In this document: piece by piece, positions 45,637-54,826 of the stretch
How positions within the stretch are numbered: the first letter of the stretch is position 1
How the letters are laid out: every line of letters begins with the position of its first letter
NCBI GenBank assembly: GCA_907163345.1
Contig: CAJQUN010000052.1
Coordinates: 682,001 to 746,000, forward strand
Source of the DNA: Haberlea rhodopensis
Taxonomy: Eukaryota; Streptophyta; Magnoliopsida; Lamiales; Gesneriaceae
Reading direction: 5' to 3'
Length of the DNA stretch: 64,000 bases
Notes under the pieces: model-generated
Told to the model about the DNA's origin: nothing
The model's input: only the letters and a program-made list of their open reading frames with translations
Databases searched by the model: none
Program-made: the position numbers and the translations under genes

Positions 45637-47705
45637 TGTGACATCCCCGAAATGGTTAATTGCAATTTGGTGCATTAATTGTGTTTACAATGATTAATTA
45701 TGTGGTAATTAATTATGTGTTGGAATTTATTTACCTTATGAAAATGCATGGTCATATGGATAGGATGACCCGGGGTTGCATTTCAGGGTGCATGTGGTGC
45801 ATGTTGGGTAAATATTATTGGAAGCATGATTTATTTGCCCTTGGTAGCAATTGATTAGAAATCATGTGTTTAATTGATATTTTGGTGCATTTGGTTTAAT
45901 GCTTTGGAAAATATCATGTTGGGGTGTTTTATACACCATGGAATTACTTTGGTATGCTTTTAATTAAATAAACTCACCTTTTATACCCAACCACACCTCA
46001 TCCACTCTTACTTTTAACTTTACCAAAATCAAATCCACAAACCCTTTCCCTTCCAATTTTCGAGCTCAAGCTTGGGGGTGAAGAGGAACCTTTCAAAAAT
46101 CTTGTTTTGTGGAGATTGTTGGGTGATTTGAGATCCCCAAGAGGTATGGGTACCTCATAGTTATTTTTGTAAGGTTTTGTTTAAGTTTGATATGGTTTGA
46201 AGGGTTTTAAAATGGGTTTGTGTTGGGTTGTTGTAGTTTTGGTATTATTTTGGTTGGATGTTACATATATGAGTTTATATAGATGTTTATTGTTGGTTTT
46301 GAGTTGTTGGGTTTGGTTGATGTTGTTGTATGTGGGTGTGTATGAGTTGGGGTTGAAGATGGGTGAATAGTGCCCAAACCCCGCATGCCCAGAGCTCGGC
46401 GATCGATCGGCGCCTTCTCGCGATCGATCGCGAGCAACAGAGCTGAGGCAGTGAGCTTCAGCGATCGATCGCGAGTTTGGCGCGATCGATCGGCGAGGCC
46501 GCGATCGATCGGCGCAAGCTCCGCGATCGATCGCGGATTGTTTATTTTTGTTGCCCGAGACAGTGAGGTCTCGCGATCGATCGGGGCCTTATGGCGATCG
46601 ATCGCGAGACACCAAAAATGGTGTTTTTGGTTATTTTTGTGGGATTTTTGGTATTGGACAATTATTGGATTCTAATATTGGTATTTGTGAATATGTAGAA
46701 CCAACCCAGGTGGCAACACAGCCAAGGAATTGAAGTCCTACCATATTCCACTTTTGGAAAGGTACGTATTGGACGTACGGGCACCCCAACGGTACATGTA
46801 TCTTATATACTTATTGTTTATGCATTGTGGATGCAAGTATATATGTGGTATTGCATAGTGGATGCAAATACATGTTATGCATGATGTTTATAGATGCATA
46901 TGATTATTGGTGCATATCCCATGAGTCGTGGTCATCCCTTGATGATTTTAATGCTTGCCGCTATTTGGTTTGGTTCCGCTAAATGTGAAGCGAGGGGTGG
47001 GAGCGCCGCATGTCACATTTGAGCGTGGTTATCATATAGGGCGAGGAAAGGGTATTTGCCGCTCAATGAGAGGCGAGGGGTGGGAGTCCCGCAGTCCATT
47101 GAAGCGAGGTTATCCTATGCCGCCTATATGTAAATAAGCGAGGGGCATTAAAATACATTGTGATGGACAGACTAGGGATTGGTGTTCAGTATTTGGTATT
47201 GATGAAATGGTATATGTTCATGACATGTTTAGACCATTTAAAATAATCTATTGATTATACTCATGAGTTATGGTACAGGGACAACCAAACGGGAAGCGTT
47301 TGAAATGCATGGGGAAAACAGGAAGTGTTTTATTATGATTATGCATTTACGCTTTATCTTCATATTGTGTTGAATATGAATGATTATTATTGCTCATGTT
47401 TGGGGGTTGTCCTTGTAGGTACCTTGTTGGCATGATAGGAGGGCTAGACGGGTTGAGATGGTGAGCTTCTTGAGGATGCTTTTGGGACTTGGAGGACGGG
47501 ATTCCTATAGTGTCTACTCTAGGAGTAGCTTGAACTATAGTTAAACACATTCTTTTGATTGGAACGTAATTAATCCTTTTTGGTAGTCCTTATTTTTGGC
47601 ATGTAATGCTTAAGCTCATAAACTCAACACGTTATTTCTCACTCTGATCATTTATATTAGCTCTATTATGCCTTGATTCCGCACTTAAGGATTAGGGTCC
47701 TTACA
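45637..47705 (+). repeat. Solo LTR, family B (gypsy-like), nested
   Basis: It starts TGTGACATCCCCG and ends GGGTCCTTACA, 2069 bp. A perfect duplication AGCCC flanks it (45632-45636 and 47706-47710). The opening resembles the TGTAACACCCC start of the chromovirus LTRs in this window. It holds the densest CGATCGATCG cluster. No internal region remains. Confidence 0.92.
46400..46604. repeat. CGATCGATCG palindrome cluster 3
   Basis: Eight exact copies of CGATCGATCG lie within 205 bp, most extended to GCGATCGATCGC or GCGATCGATCGG. The open frame 46370-46675, rich in RSIG/DRS, is a by-product of this repeat. Confidence 0.95.
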
Positions 47706-48361
47706 AGCCCTATCTATTTACTGCTCGGATTTCTGAAATGATTTTTCATCTACCTGCTTTTCATATTCTGCTGAGTATTAAGTTTGAGACTTTTCACCTA
47801 CCTGCAGAATTGATGTCAGATTTAACTGTGAGATTTAAATCCATATTAACCTGATGTTAAGTGTTGAGACTTTTCATCTACCCCACTAAACTTACACTTA
47901 ATTTCTGAGATCTTTGGAGTGGTCTGCTGCTTAGCTATATAAGCTGCTTCAACCATATGTTTTCATCATTCCGAAAATCTTCATACATGCATATAACATT
48001 CTGCTTTGAGAGTACTGCACATTGTTAGTGTTAGAAGGAGTCTGCTCGGAGTTTTACTTCAATCCGAACAGAGGTGATTGGGTGTTGTACCTTGGAACTC
48101 ACTTGTCCAGGAGGTCAGAAGCTAAGTCGGTCAAATTTGAGTTTACGGGCACACGGCTTGCTGTGGCCTCGTCCAGAATTGTTTCCAAATTCTTGTTGAT
48201 TAAGTCTTTAGTTTATAACTATTAAGTCTAATGCTTTTGTAGTTTGATTATTTTGATGTTATAAGTATACAATTTTCTGTTCACAGTATAGTTTCTTTTT
48301 TTATTACAATTGTTTAAACTGATTCAATCTTTCGAGTTAAATAAAAAGAACCAACATATTC

Positions 48362-49775
48362 TTTAACAATTACCACGTAATTTTTCGAAACAATCTAACC
48401 CGAAATACCGAAAAGATTCATTCGGAGTTGTGATTCCATGTTTTTTTTTTTTATCGTTTTGCCAAATTTCATGAGAAAGTATATGTAGTTCATGTTGTTT
48501 CCCTGGTGCAGCTTATATGAAAACATAACACAAGGCATGTGGTTGCACTTTTTCCTATATAACTAACCTTTACCAGTTTTGTGAAAAAATATATCACGCT
48601 ATTTCTGTACAAAAAATAACATTATATACTGCACTCCCCTCATATAACATGAACTTTGTACCCATTAAGCACCACACATTGCAGGGAACGTTCGATCCTA
48701 CGGTCAGTGTATTTTAATTGTTGGATCAATGCACTCCAAAATGAATATGGGTCGTTGATCTACCCTCAGGTCGAAATTCCCACATTACAGATAGGATAGG
48801 TATGCTAGAAGAATACTACATGTTGAAACAAACATCACATAGTTGTGTTTGTCCATTTTACAGCCGTAGATTTCTTGTTCAGAACTTATCAACATGATTA
48901 TAGCATCGCTAAAACGACTCTCCTGTTATAATATGGTTGATTGATACAAAGAAAGAGTGCACGTCTGAATGTTTGAACGATTAACAATTCATGTACATAT
49001 GGCACTTCTTACTAATGGTAATTGTCAAAGACCCAAAAAATTTGTGCGATGTTCAGCTCACAATACAAGTCGGATGTGGTTTTTCAGGCGTCACGCTTCG
49101 AGCCCAGGACTGATAACATCGACGTTGCTTAAAATTCAAAAAGTACAAGCATCGGATACAGAAATCAACAACCAATCTTTTTTATTTCATAAACAGAAAT
49201 TGTCTTTACAATTCAAACTAATAATGTTTACAACACTGGTCTTAAAATAAAAACATAGAGGAAATGTAAATAATTAAACTGATGAAAACACCATCTTGAC
49301 TGCAAATCAGCAGCAGCTTTATCAACCTTAATACTGATATTGTTCATTATCTTCAACTTTGGATTCACTCTTATCTGAGGAGGTGATGTAAGTTGTGACT
49401 GTTTGGATAAACACTCAGCAAATAGATGTCAATCGAAATGAACAAGATTACAACACATTACACAACCATCTCCACAAGATAACACCAAATGAGATGATTT
49501 TACAATGCCACTTACAATCTCGAACAAATTGTCGATTCGTGGAATCAATCGTATTAAGTGGAAAGCTGAGTCAGACTAGCAGGGACGTTATTAACGGATA
49601 CATCAAATGAATGGAGTAGAAAAGACAAAGCATTCCACAGTTCGTGGAGTATCTTAGAGACAAATAGAAGAAAGGATGTCTTCCATACAGGTCAGGTCAG
49701 TCAAGAGGAGGCAGATGAGAGAAATTCAAAACTTTGTCTCTCTTGGATTTTAAGGACGATTTTGGGTAAAAAAAA
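48362..49775. other. Intergenic DNA
   Basis: No gene is supported. Short frames at 48969-49250 and 49395-49610 have no recognisable domain. Confidence 0.5.
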
Positions 49776-49980
49776 ATGTCTCTCACAGTTAACGATTTAG
49801 GATGTATGTAGCCTAAATATTGAGGTGGTAAAATTTTAAGTTTTTTATTTTAGGGTAAAATTGTAGGTTTTTAAAATTCCCCGGGAGAAAATACAGTTAT
49901 TTCAAATGTCTCTCACTTGTTGGGACGTATGTAGCCTAAATATTGAGATGGCAAAATTGTAGATTTTTAAAATTTTAGGG
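49776..49980. repeat. Direct duplication, about 130-bp spacing
   Basis: AATGTCTCTCAC and GTATGTAGCCTAAATATTGAG occur twice, about 130 bp apart, each followed by a GTAAAATTTTAAG or GCAAAATTGTAG type sequence. This marks two imperfect tandem units next to the chromovirus insertion site. Confidence 0.75.
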
Positions 49981-49997
49981 TTATATATATATATATA

Positions 49998-52026
49998 TGT
50001 GAGACCCGACTCGGGATATATAAATTTATCCCTTATCTGGTACCACAATCTATTCATAAATATATATAAATATAATTTTTAGGATTTACTTATGCATAGT
50101 AAATATGTTACTTAACAATAGCGGAAGCGTTTAAATAAACTTTTTAACAAGTACAATTCAAAATAACTCATAAGAAAAAGGTTCGACACTACAGCAAAAT
50201 ATAAAGTACTAATTACTGGTAAGCCAAAATGTTCATCATTTTTTTTTTCTAATTTTCTTCTTGTTCTGCCTCCGGTTCTCCTGTATCTGGAACTCACAAA
50301 ATAACAAGGAAAACAGAGGTTAAGTCTTTAAGGACTTAGTGAGGGAACAATAATGTTTAGTATTTTGTACTTATCAATGATGCAATGTAACAATATGACA
50401 TGTAATGTAATAAAGAAATATCACTGCATTTTAAGGAAATTATCAATGAACCATAATGATTAAAGACGTTAGGATGAATATTGTGGGCTAAAGAGGTGGC
50501 TCCCACCCGACAGTTAGGTGTAGCACTTTTCCACATATATTCAGATATGATTCGTACATTCATTCATTTATGAGCCAAGGTGAACCATTCTCCGGACCGT
50601 AGAACGGTGCGCGTTGTTCAGATGAACCATATACCCGGACTGTCATCCGTTGTTCATTGGACTCACTTTCCGGGCCGAAGCCACGTTGTCCAGTGGACAA
50701 ATATGCAGACATATTTATGTTGTCCAGGGCTCCAATAGTCATTTATTCATTCGAAGGAAGAGAATAATGATGAACATGTAACAAGGTATGTAGACAATAT
50801 GATCAATGAACTGTTGCGATGCACAATATGACAACATATATAAAAAGTACGGTAATGAATAAACAAATGATGTAAGTTCCAAGCCAAATGCCAAAAGGGC
50901 TAATTTGAAAGAAATCGGTAGTACACCTCACCTTACTAGCTTACGATTTTTACTTGGATTAACTTGATTTTGAACCCGGTTGTCAAGGAAATTCCTATAA
51001 ACATAATATAAGTAATTTATAATGATTAGGGACCCAAATACATGGTGAACATTCTTAAAGATCATTTTTGTATAAAATTTGTCCGGGTAATTTTGAATAA
51101 AACTTTAAAAATTCATAATAATTCAAGCCTTAGTCGAAAAATCATGAAACTTTCCAGAAATGCCTAAGATTAGTGCAGAAACGTTCGGCAACAGGAAACT
51201 TCAAAGTCGTGGAGGCGCGTGAACTACACGCGCCGCCTTGCCGGCGCGTGACCATCGCTCAGGAGTCACGCGCGGCTGTAATTTTCAGGGAATGATCGTC
51301 TCACTGCTATCTACAACTTTTGTTCAGAAACGATTTTAAAATTCGCAGCCGATTTTGCCCAGATTCTGATTTTTCGGAATGATTAAGTAGGGTACTTTGG
51401 TCGCCGGAAACCTGTACGTCCGGCAACTTTCTGGGAAAAAGGCCGACGTTAATATATACTATAACATATTTTAAACAAGTTTGAGTTCGCTCCTAAGACT
51501 TAAAACGGAAATAATCGTATAGAACACGGGTCTGAACATACTACCTCAAAGTGATGTTTCTGGGCAGATTTTCCTGTGCGTTCTTCACGGTTCAGAATTT
51601 ATTTAGCAATTTTACCTAATGATTTTGCTACACCACCCACATAAGTTTGTTTGTGGGTTGATAAGGAAGGTTGGGTAAAAGTTTCAGAATTTTTGGAGAG
51701 TTTTTGGTTAATTTTATGGATTTTGGCCTATTTTTGGCCTAATATTCTAACATTTTTTTGCCATTTTTCTAAGGAATTTTTGGACGAATTTATGGCTGAA
51801 AGTGATAGATTTGGAGTGTATTTATAGGCCAAATTTGATCAAATAAGTTACATGCAAGATGACATTTGTCATGGTCAAAGTTCAATACCAACTCCTAATA
51901 GTATTATTGACTTGATTATCATTATCATTATTTTTTGTATGATTATTATTATTATTATTTTCTTAGTATTTTTTTATTACTATTATTATTATTTTCATTA
52001 TTATTAAAAATAAAAAGGGTGTTACA
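49998..52026 (-). repeat. 3' LTR of the chromovirus
   Basis: 2029 bp; on the plus strand it runs from TGTGAGACCCGAC to GGGTGTTACA. It aligns without gaps to 57721-59749. It carries an ATT-rich microsatellite near its U3 start and worn tandem units near 50570-50710 like those in the gag-only element. Confidence 0.97.
51819..51826 (-). promoter_or_regulatory. TATA box in 3' LTR
   Basis: The minus strand reads TATAAATA about 200 bp inside the LTR, in the same context as the gag-only element's box. It would direct transcription towards lower coordinates. Confidence 0.55.
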
Positions 52027-52040
52027 ATCTCCCCTCCTTA
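52027..52040 (-). other. Polypurine tract of the chromovirus
   Basis: The minus strand reads TAAGGAGGGGAGAT immediately before the 3' LTR. It is the same tract as at 6302-6315. Confidence 0.9.
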
Positions 52041-52070
52041 AAAGAATCTGGTCCCCAGATTCAAATGTTT

Positions 52071-52295
52071 TCATTGGAAGAGTTCGGGATACTGATGTCT
52101 AATATCTTCTTCTTTTTCCCATGTAGCTTCTTCGATGCTTTGGTTCCTCCAGAGTACCTTTACCAATTGGATGGGTCCGGAACGGAGTTCATTGATTTTC
52201 TGATCAAGGATCTGAATAGGTCGTTCTTCGTACGAGAGATCTGGTTCTAATGTTAGTTGATTGGAGTCGACAATTGTTTCTCGTCCATGTGACAT
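52071..52295 (-). CDS. Chromodomain segment, out of frame with pol
   Basis: A 74-codon stretch overlaps the last 43 bases of pol in another frame. It contains YEERPIQILDQK, a PIQLVKVLWRN strand and EEATWEKEEDIRHQYPELF. This is the C-terminal chromodomain that targets chromovirus integrase to marked chromatin. In intact relatives it is the last part of the pol polyprotein. Here one inserted or lost base near 52270-52290 places it in a different frame, so it would not be made as part of integrase without frameshifting. Its own ATG is unlikely to be used. Confidence 0.85.
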   Translation of the reverse strand: MSHGRETIVDSNQLTLEPDLSYEERPIQILDQKINELRSGPIQLVKVLWRNQSIEEATWEKEEDIRHQYPELFQ

Positions 52296-54823
52296 TTCCG
52301 TAATTGTGACACATGGAAGACGTTGTGTATTCCAATGACAGTTTCTGGTAGTGCTATTCGATAAGCTACAGGACCTATTCGTTCAATTATCTCAAATGGT
52401 CCTAAGAATCGTGGTTGCAACTTACCTTTCTTCCCAGCCCTCCGGATTCCTTTTCTTGGCGATACTTTCAGGAACACATGGTCTCCTTCATCAAATTCCA
52501 AATTTTTTCGTCTTTTATCCGCATAACTCTTCTGCCGACTTTGAGCTGTTTGAATCCTTTGCTTAATGATATGCACTTTATCAATGGCCTCTTGTATGAT
52601 GTCTGGCGGTATTGCTCGGTTCTTTTCATCTTTAGTGCTTCGCCATTCCTCCACATCCCAATTGAGAGGAGAGCGACATTTCCTCCCATATAATGCCTCA
52701 TATGGAGCCATTTGAATAGTGGCTTGATAACTGTTATTATAGGCGAACTCCACGAGTGGTAAATGCTTCTCCCAATTTGATCCAGAATCTAGCACGCATG
52801 CACGAAGCATGTCTTCTAAAATTCGAATAGTACGCTCAGACTGACCGTCAGTCTGGGGGTGAGCAGCCGTGCTAAAACTTAGCTTTGTCCCGAGACATTC
52901 CTGTAGTTTTTTCCACAATCTAGATGTAAATTTTGGATCTCGGTCTGAGACGATGGTAGTAGGGATTCCATGTAGCCGGATGATCTCCTTTTGGTAGAGT
53001 TCTGCGAGTTTTTCCACGCCATACTTTTGACTGATAGGTATAAAATGAGCTGACTTGGTGAGACGATCTACTACCACCCATATGCCATCATGACCTCCTC
53101 GTAGTGTTGGGAGTCCAATTACAAAGTCCATGGTGACCTGATCCCATTTCCATTCTGGTATGGGTAAAGGTTGTAGAAGTCCGGATGGCCTTTGGTGCTC
53201 GGCTTTTATCATTTGGCATGAGAGGCAGTGCTTTACAAAATCAGCGACATCTCGCTTCATTCCATTCCACCAGAAATATTCTTTCAAATCCTTATACATT
53301 TTGGAACCTCCGGGATGATTGGTGAATCGCGATTTATGAGCTTCTTCCAAGATTTCTTTCTTCATGGAGTTAGGAACACAAATACGGTTTCTATAGAGCA
53401 ATATTTCGACAGAGTTCGTAGTAAAATCGGCTTTGTTTTCTTTTGATGTTCTTATCTTTATAATCTCAGGATCCAAATCTTGATTTGTCTTTAAGCGCGA
53501 ATAAAATTCCGGTTCGATCTTCAATCCTGCCAAGCGACCATGAGACCGAATCTGCAACTTTTCCTTAGATATGATGTTAGTCTTCTTAACATCCACATGA
53601 GCGAGACCAATTTTTCGGCTTAATGCATCTGCCACCATATTGGCTTTTCCTGGATGGTAGAGTATGGAACAATCATAATCTTCCAGAAATTCCATCCATC
53701 TTCGTTGTCTCATATTGAGCTCTTTTTGAGTAAACAAGTATTTCAAGCTCTGGTGGTCGGTAAAGATGTCGAAAGTTGCTCCGTACAGATAGTGTCTCCA
53801 TTTGGCTAAAGCAAATACTATAGCTCCCAATTCTAGATCATGTGTGGGATAATTAAGCTCATGACTTTTTAATTTCCGAGATGCATAGGCGATGACCTTG
53901 CCCTTTTGCATCAACACACATCCGAGGCCCTCATTGGATGCATCGGTATAGACTACATATCCGTATATTCCATCGGGTAATGTAAGAATTGGAGCCTGTG
54001 TCAGCAGTTCCTTCAATTGTTGGAAACTTTTCTCGCATTCCTCATTCCATATAAATGGATGGTCTTTGCGGGTTAAATGAGACAATGGAGCAGCAATTTT
54101 TGAGAAATTCTTGATAAATCTTCGATAATATCCTGCTAATCCAAGAAATCTACGTACATCTGTGATGTTCTTCGGTTGTTTCCATTGGGTGATAGCTTCT
54201 ATCTTTGTTGGATCCACTTCAAGTCCTTTTCCCGAAATGACGTGTCCTAAAAATGTCACATTCTCTAACCAAAATTCGCACTTGCTAAATTTAGCAAAAA
54301 GTTGATGTTCTTTTAGAGTCTGAAGGACAAGTCGTAAGTGATGTACGTGTTCCTCCCGACTTTTTGGGTAGACCAGAATATCATCAATGAAGATTACAAC
54401 GAATTTATCTAGAAATGGTTGAAATATCCGATTCATCATGTCCATGAATGCTGCTGGGGCATTAGTCAGGCCGAACGGCATTACTACAAACTCGTAGTGC
54501 CCATAACGAGTATTAAAGGCCGTTTTCGGAATGTCATGTTCCCTGATTCTCAATTGGTAATACCCTTGTCGGAGATCCATCTTGGAATACACTACAGATC
54601 CTTGTAAAGCATCAAACAATTCATCGATTCGAGGTAGTGGGTACTTGTTCTTGACAGTAAGATTGTTAAGTTCACGATAATCGATGCACATTCTCAAAGT
54701 GCCATCTTTCTTTTTGACAAAAAGTACCGGAGCTCCCCAGGGTGATGTGCTAGGTCGAATGTAACCCTTTTCGATTAATTCCTGCAGCTGTGTCTTTAGT
54801 TCTTTTAACTCAGCTGGTCCCAT
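52253..54823 (-). CDS. pol: Chromovirus pol: RT, RNase H and integrase
   Basis: 856 codons, uninterrupted. RT occupies about residues 20-190, with the catalytic aspartates in MDLRQGYYQL (D83) and FIDDIL (D147, D148). RNase H spans about 285-405, with TDASN (D293) and TDHQSL (D356). Integrase has a zinc-binding H496, H503, C533, C536 set, then a DD35E core at D566 (MDFVIG), D627 (SDRDPKF) and E663 (QSERT). A GPF-type C-terminal domain follows near 800-826. All active-site residues are present. The frame is the same as gag, separated by one TAA (54827-54829) and one codon. The listed start is simply the first ATG after that stop. The C-terminal chromodomain is cut off by a frameshift. Confidence 0.96.
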   Translation of the reverse strand: MGPAELKELKTQLQELIEKGYIRPSTSPWGAPVLFVKKKDGTLRMCIDYRELNNLTVKNKYPLPRIDELFDALQGSVVYSKMDLRQGYYQLRIREHDIPKTAFNTRYGHYEFVVMPFGLTNAPAAFMDMMNRIFQPFLDKFVVIFIDDILVYPKSREEHVHHLRLVLQTLKEHQLFAKFSKCEFWLENVTFLGHVISGKGLEVDPTKIEAITQWKQPKNITDVRRFLGLAGYYRRFIKNFSKIAAPLSHLTRKDHPFIWNEECEKSFQQLKELLTQAPILTLPDGIYGYVVYTDASNEGLGCVLMQKGKVIAYASRKLKSHELNYPTHDLELGAIVFALAKWRHYLYGATFDIFTDHQSLKYLFTQKELNMRQRRWMEFLEDYDCSILYHPGKANMVADALSRKIGLAHVDVKKTNIISKEKLQIRSHGRLAGLKIEPEFYSRLKTNQDLDPEIIKIRTSKENKADFTTNSVEILLYRNRICVPNSMKKEILEEAHKSRFTNHPGGSKMYKDLKEYFWWNGMKRDVADFVKHCLSCQMIKAEHQRPSGLLQPLPIPEWKWDQVTMDFVIGLPTLRGGHDGIWVVVDRLTKSAHFIPISQKYGVEKLAELYQKEIIRLHGIPTTIVSDRDPKFTSRLWKKLQECLGTKLSFSTAAHPQTDGQSERTIRILEDMLRACVLDSGSNWEKHLPLVEFAYNNSYQATIQMAPYEALYGRKCRSPLNWDVEEWRSTKDEKNRAIPPDIIQEAIDKVHIIKQRIQTAQSRQKSYADKRRKNLEFDEGDHVFLKVSPRKGIRRAGKKGKLQPRFLGPFEIIERIGPVAYRIALPETVIGIHNVFHVSQLRKCHMDEKQLSTPIN

Positions 54824-54826
54824 TCT

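Larger units (their letters stand above)
45322..48356 (+). repeat. Solo LTR (copia-like) interrupted by a second solo LTR
   Basis: The outer ends TGTTGGGATTAA and GAACCAACA form TGTTGG/CCAACA inverted tips. They are flanked by a perfect duplication TATTC (45317-45321 and 48357-48361). Without the inserted 45637-47705 and its duplicated five bases, the repeat is about 961 bp, a normal LTR size. It has no internal retrotransposon region, so it is a solo LTR. Classification as copia rests on the ends and general appearance. Confidence 0.85.

Noticed and set aside
46370..46675. Open frame of 101 codons rich in RSIG and DRS repeats
   Set aside because: It is created by the CGATCGATCG palindromes inside a solo LTR; there is no start context, domain or conservation argument for a protein.
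48022..48225. 67-codon frame
   Set aside because: It lies inside the outer solo LTR and has no domain.
50112..50742. Three short minus-strand frames repeated identically at 57835-58465
   Set aside because: They lie in the two LTRs and are identical only because the LTRs are; they are not protein genes.
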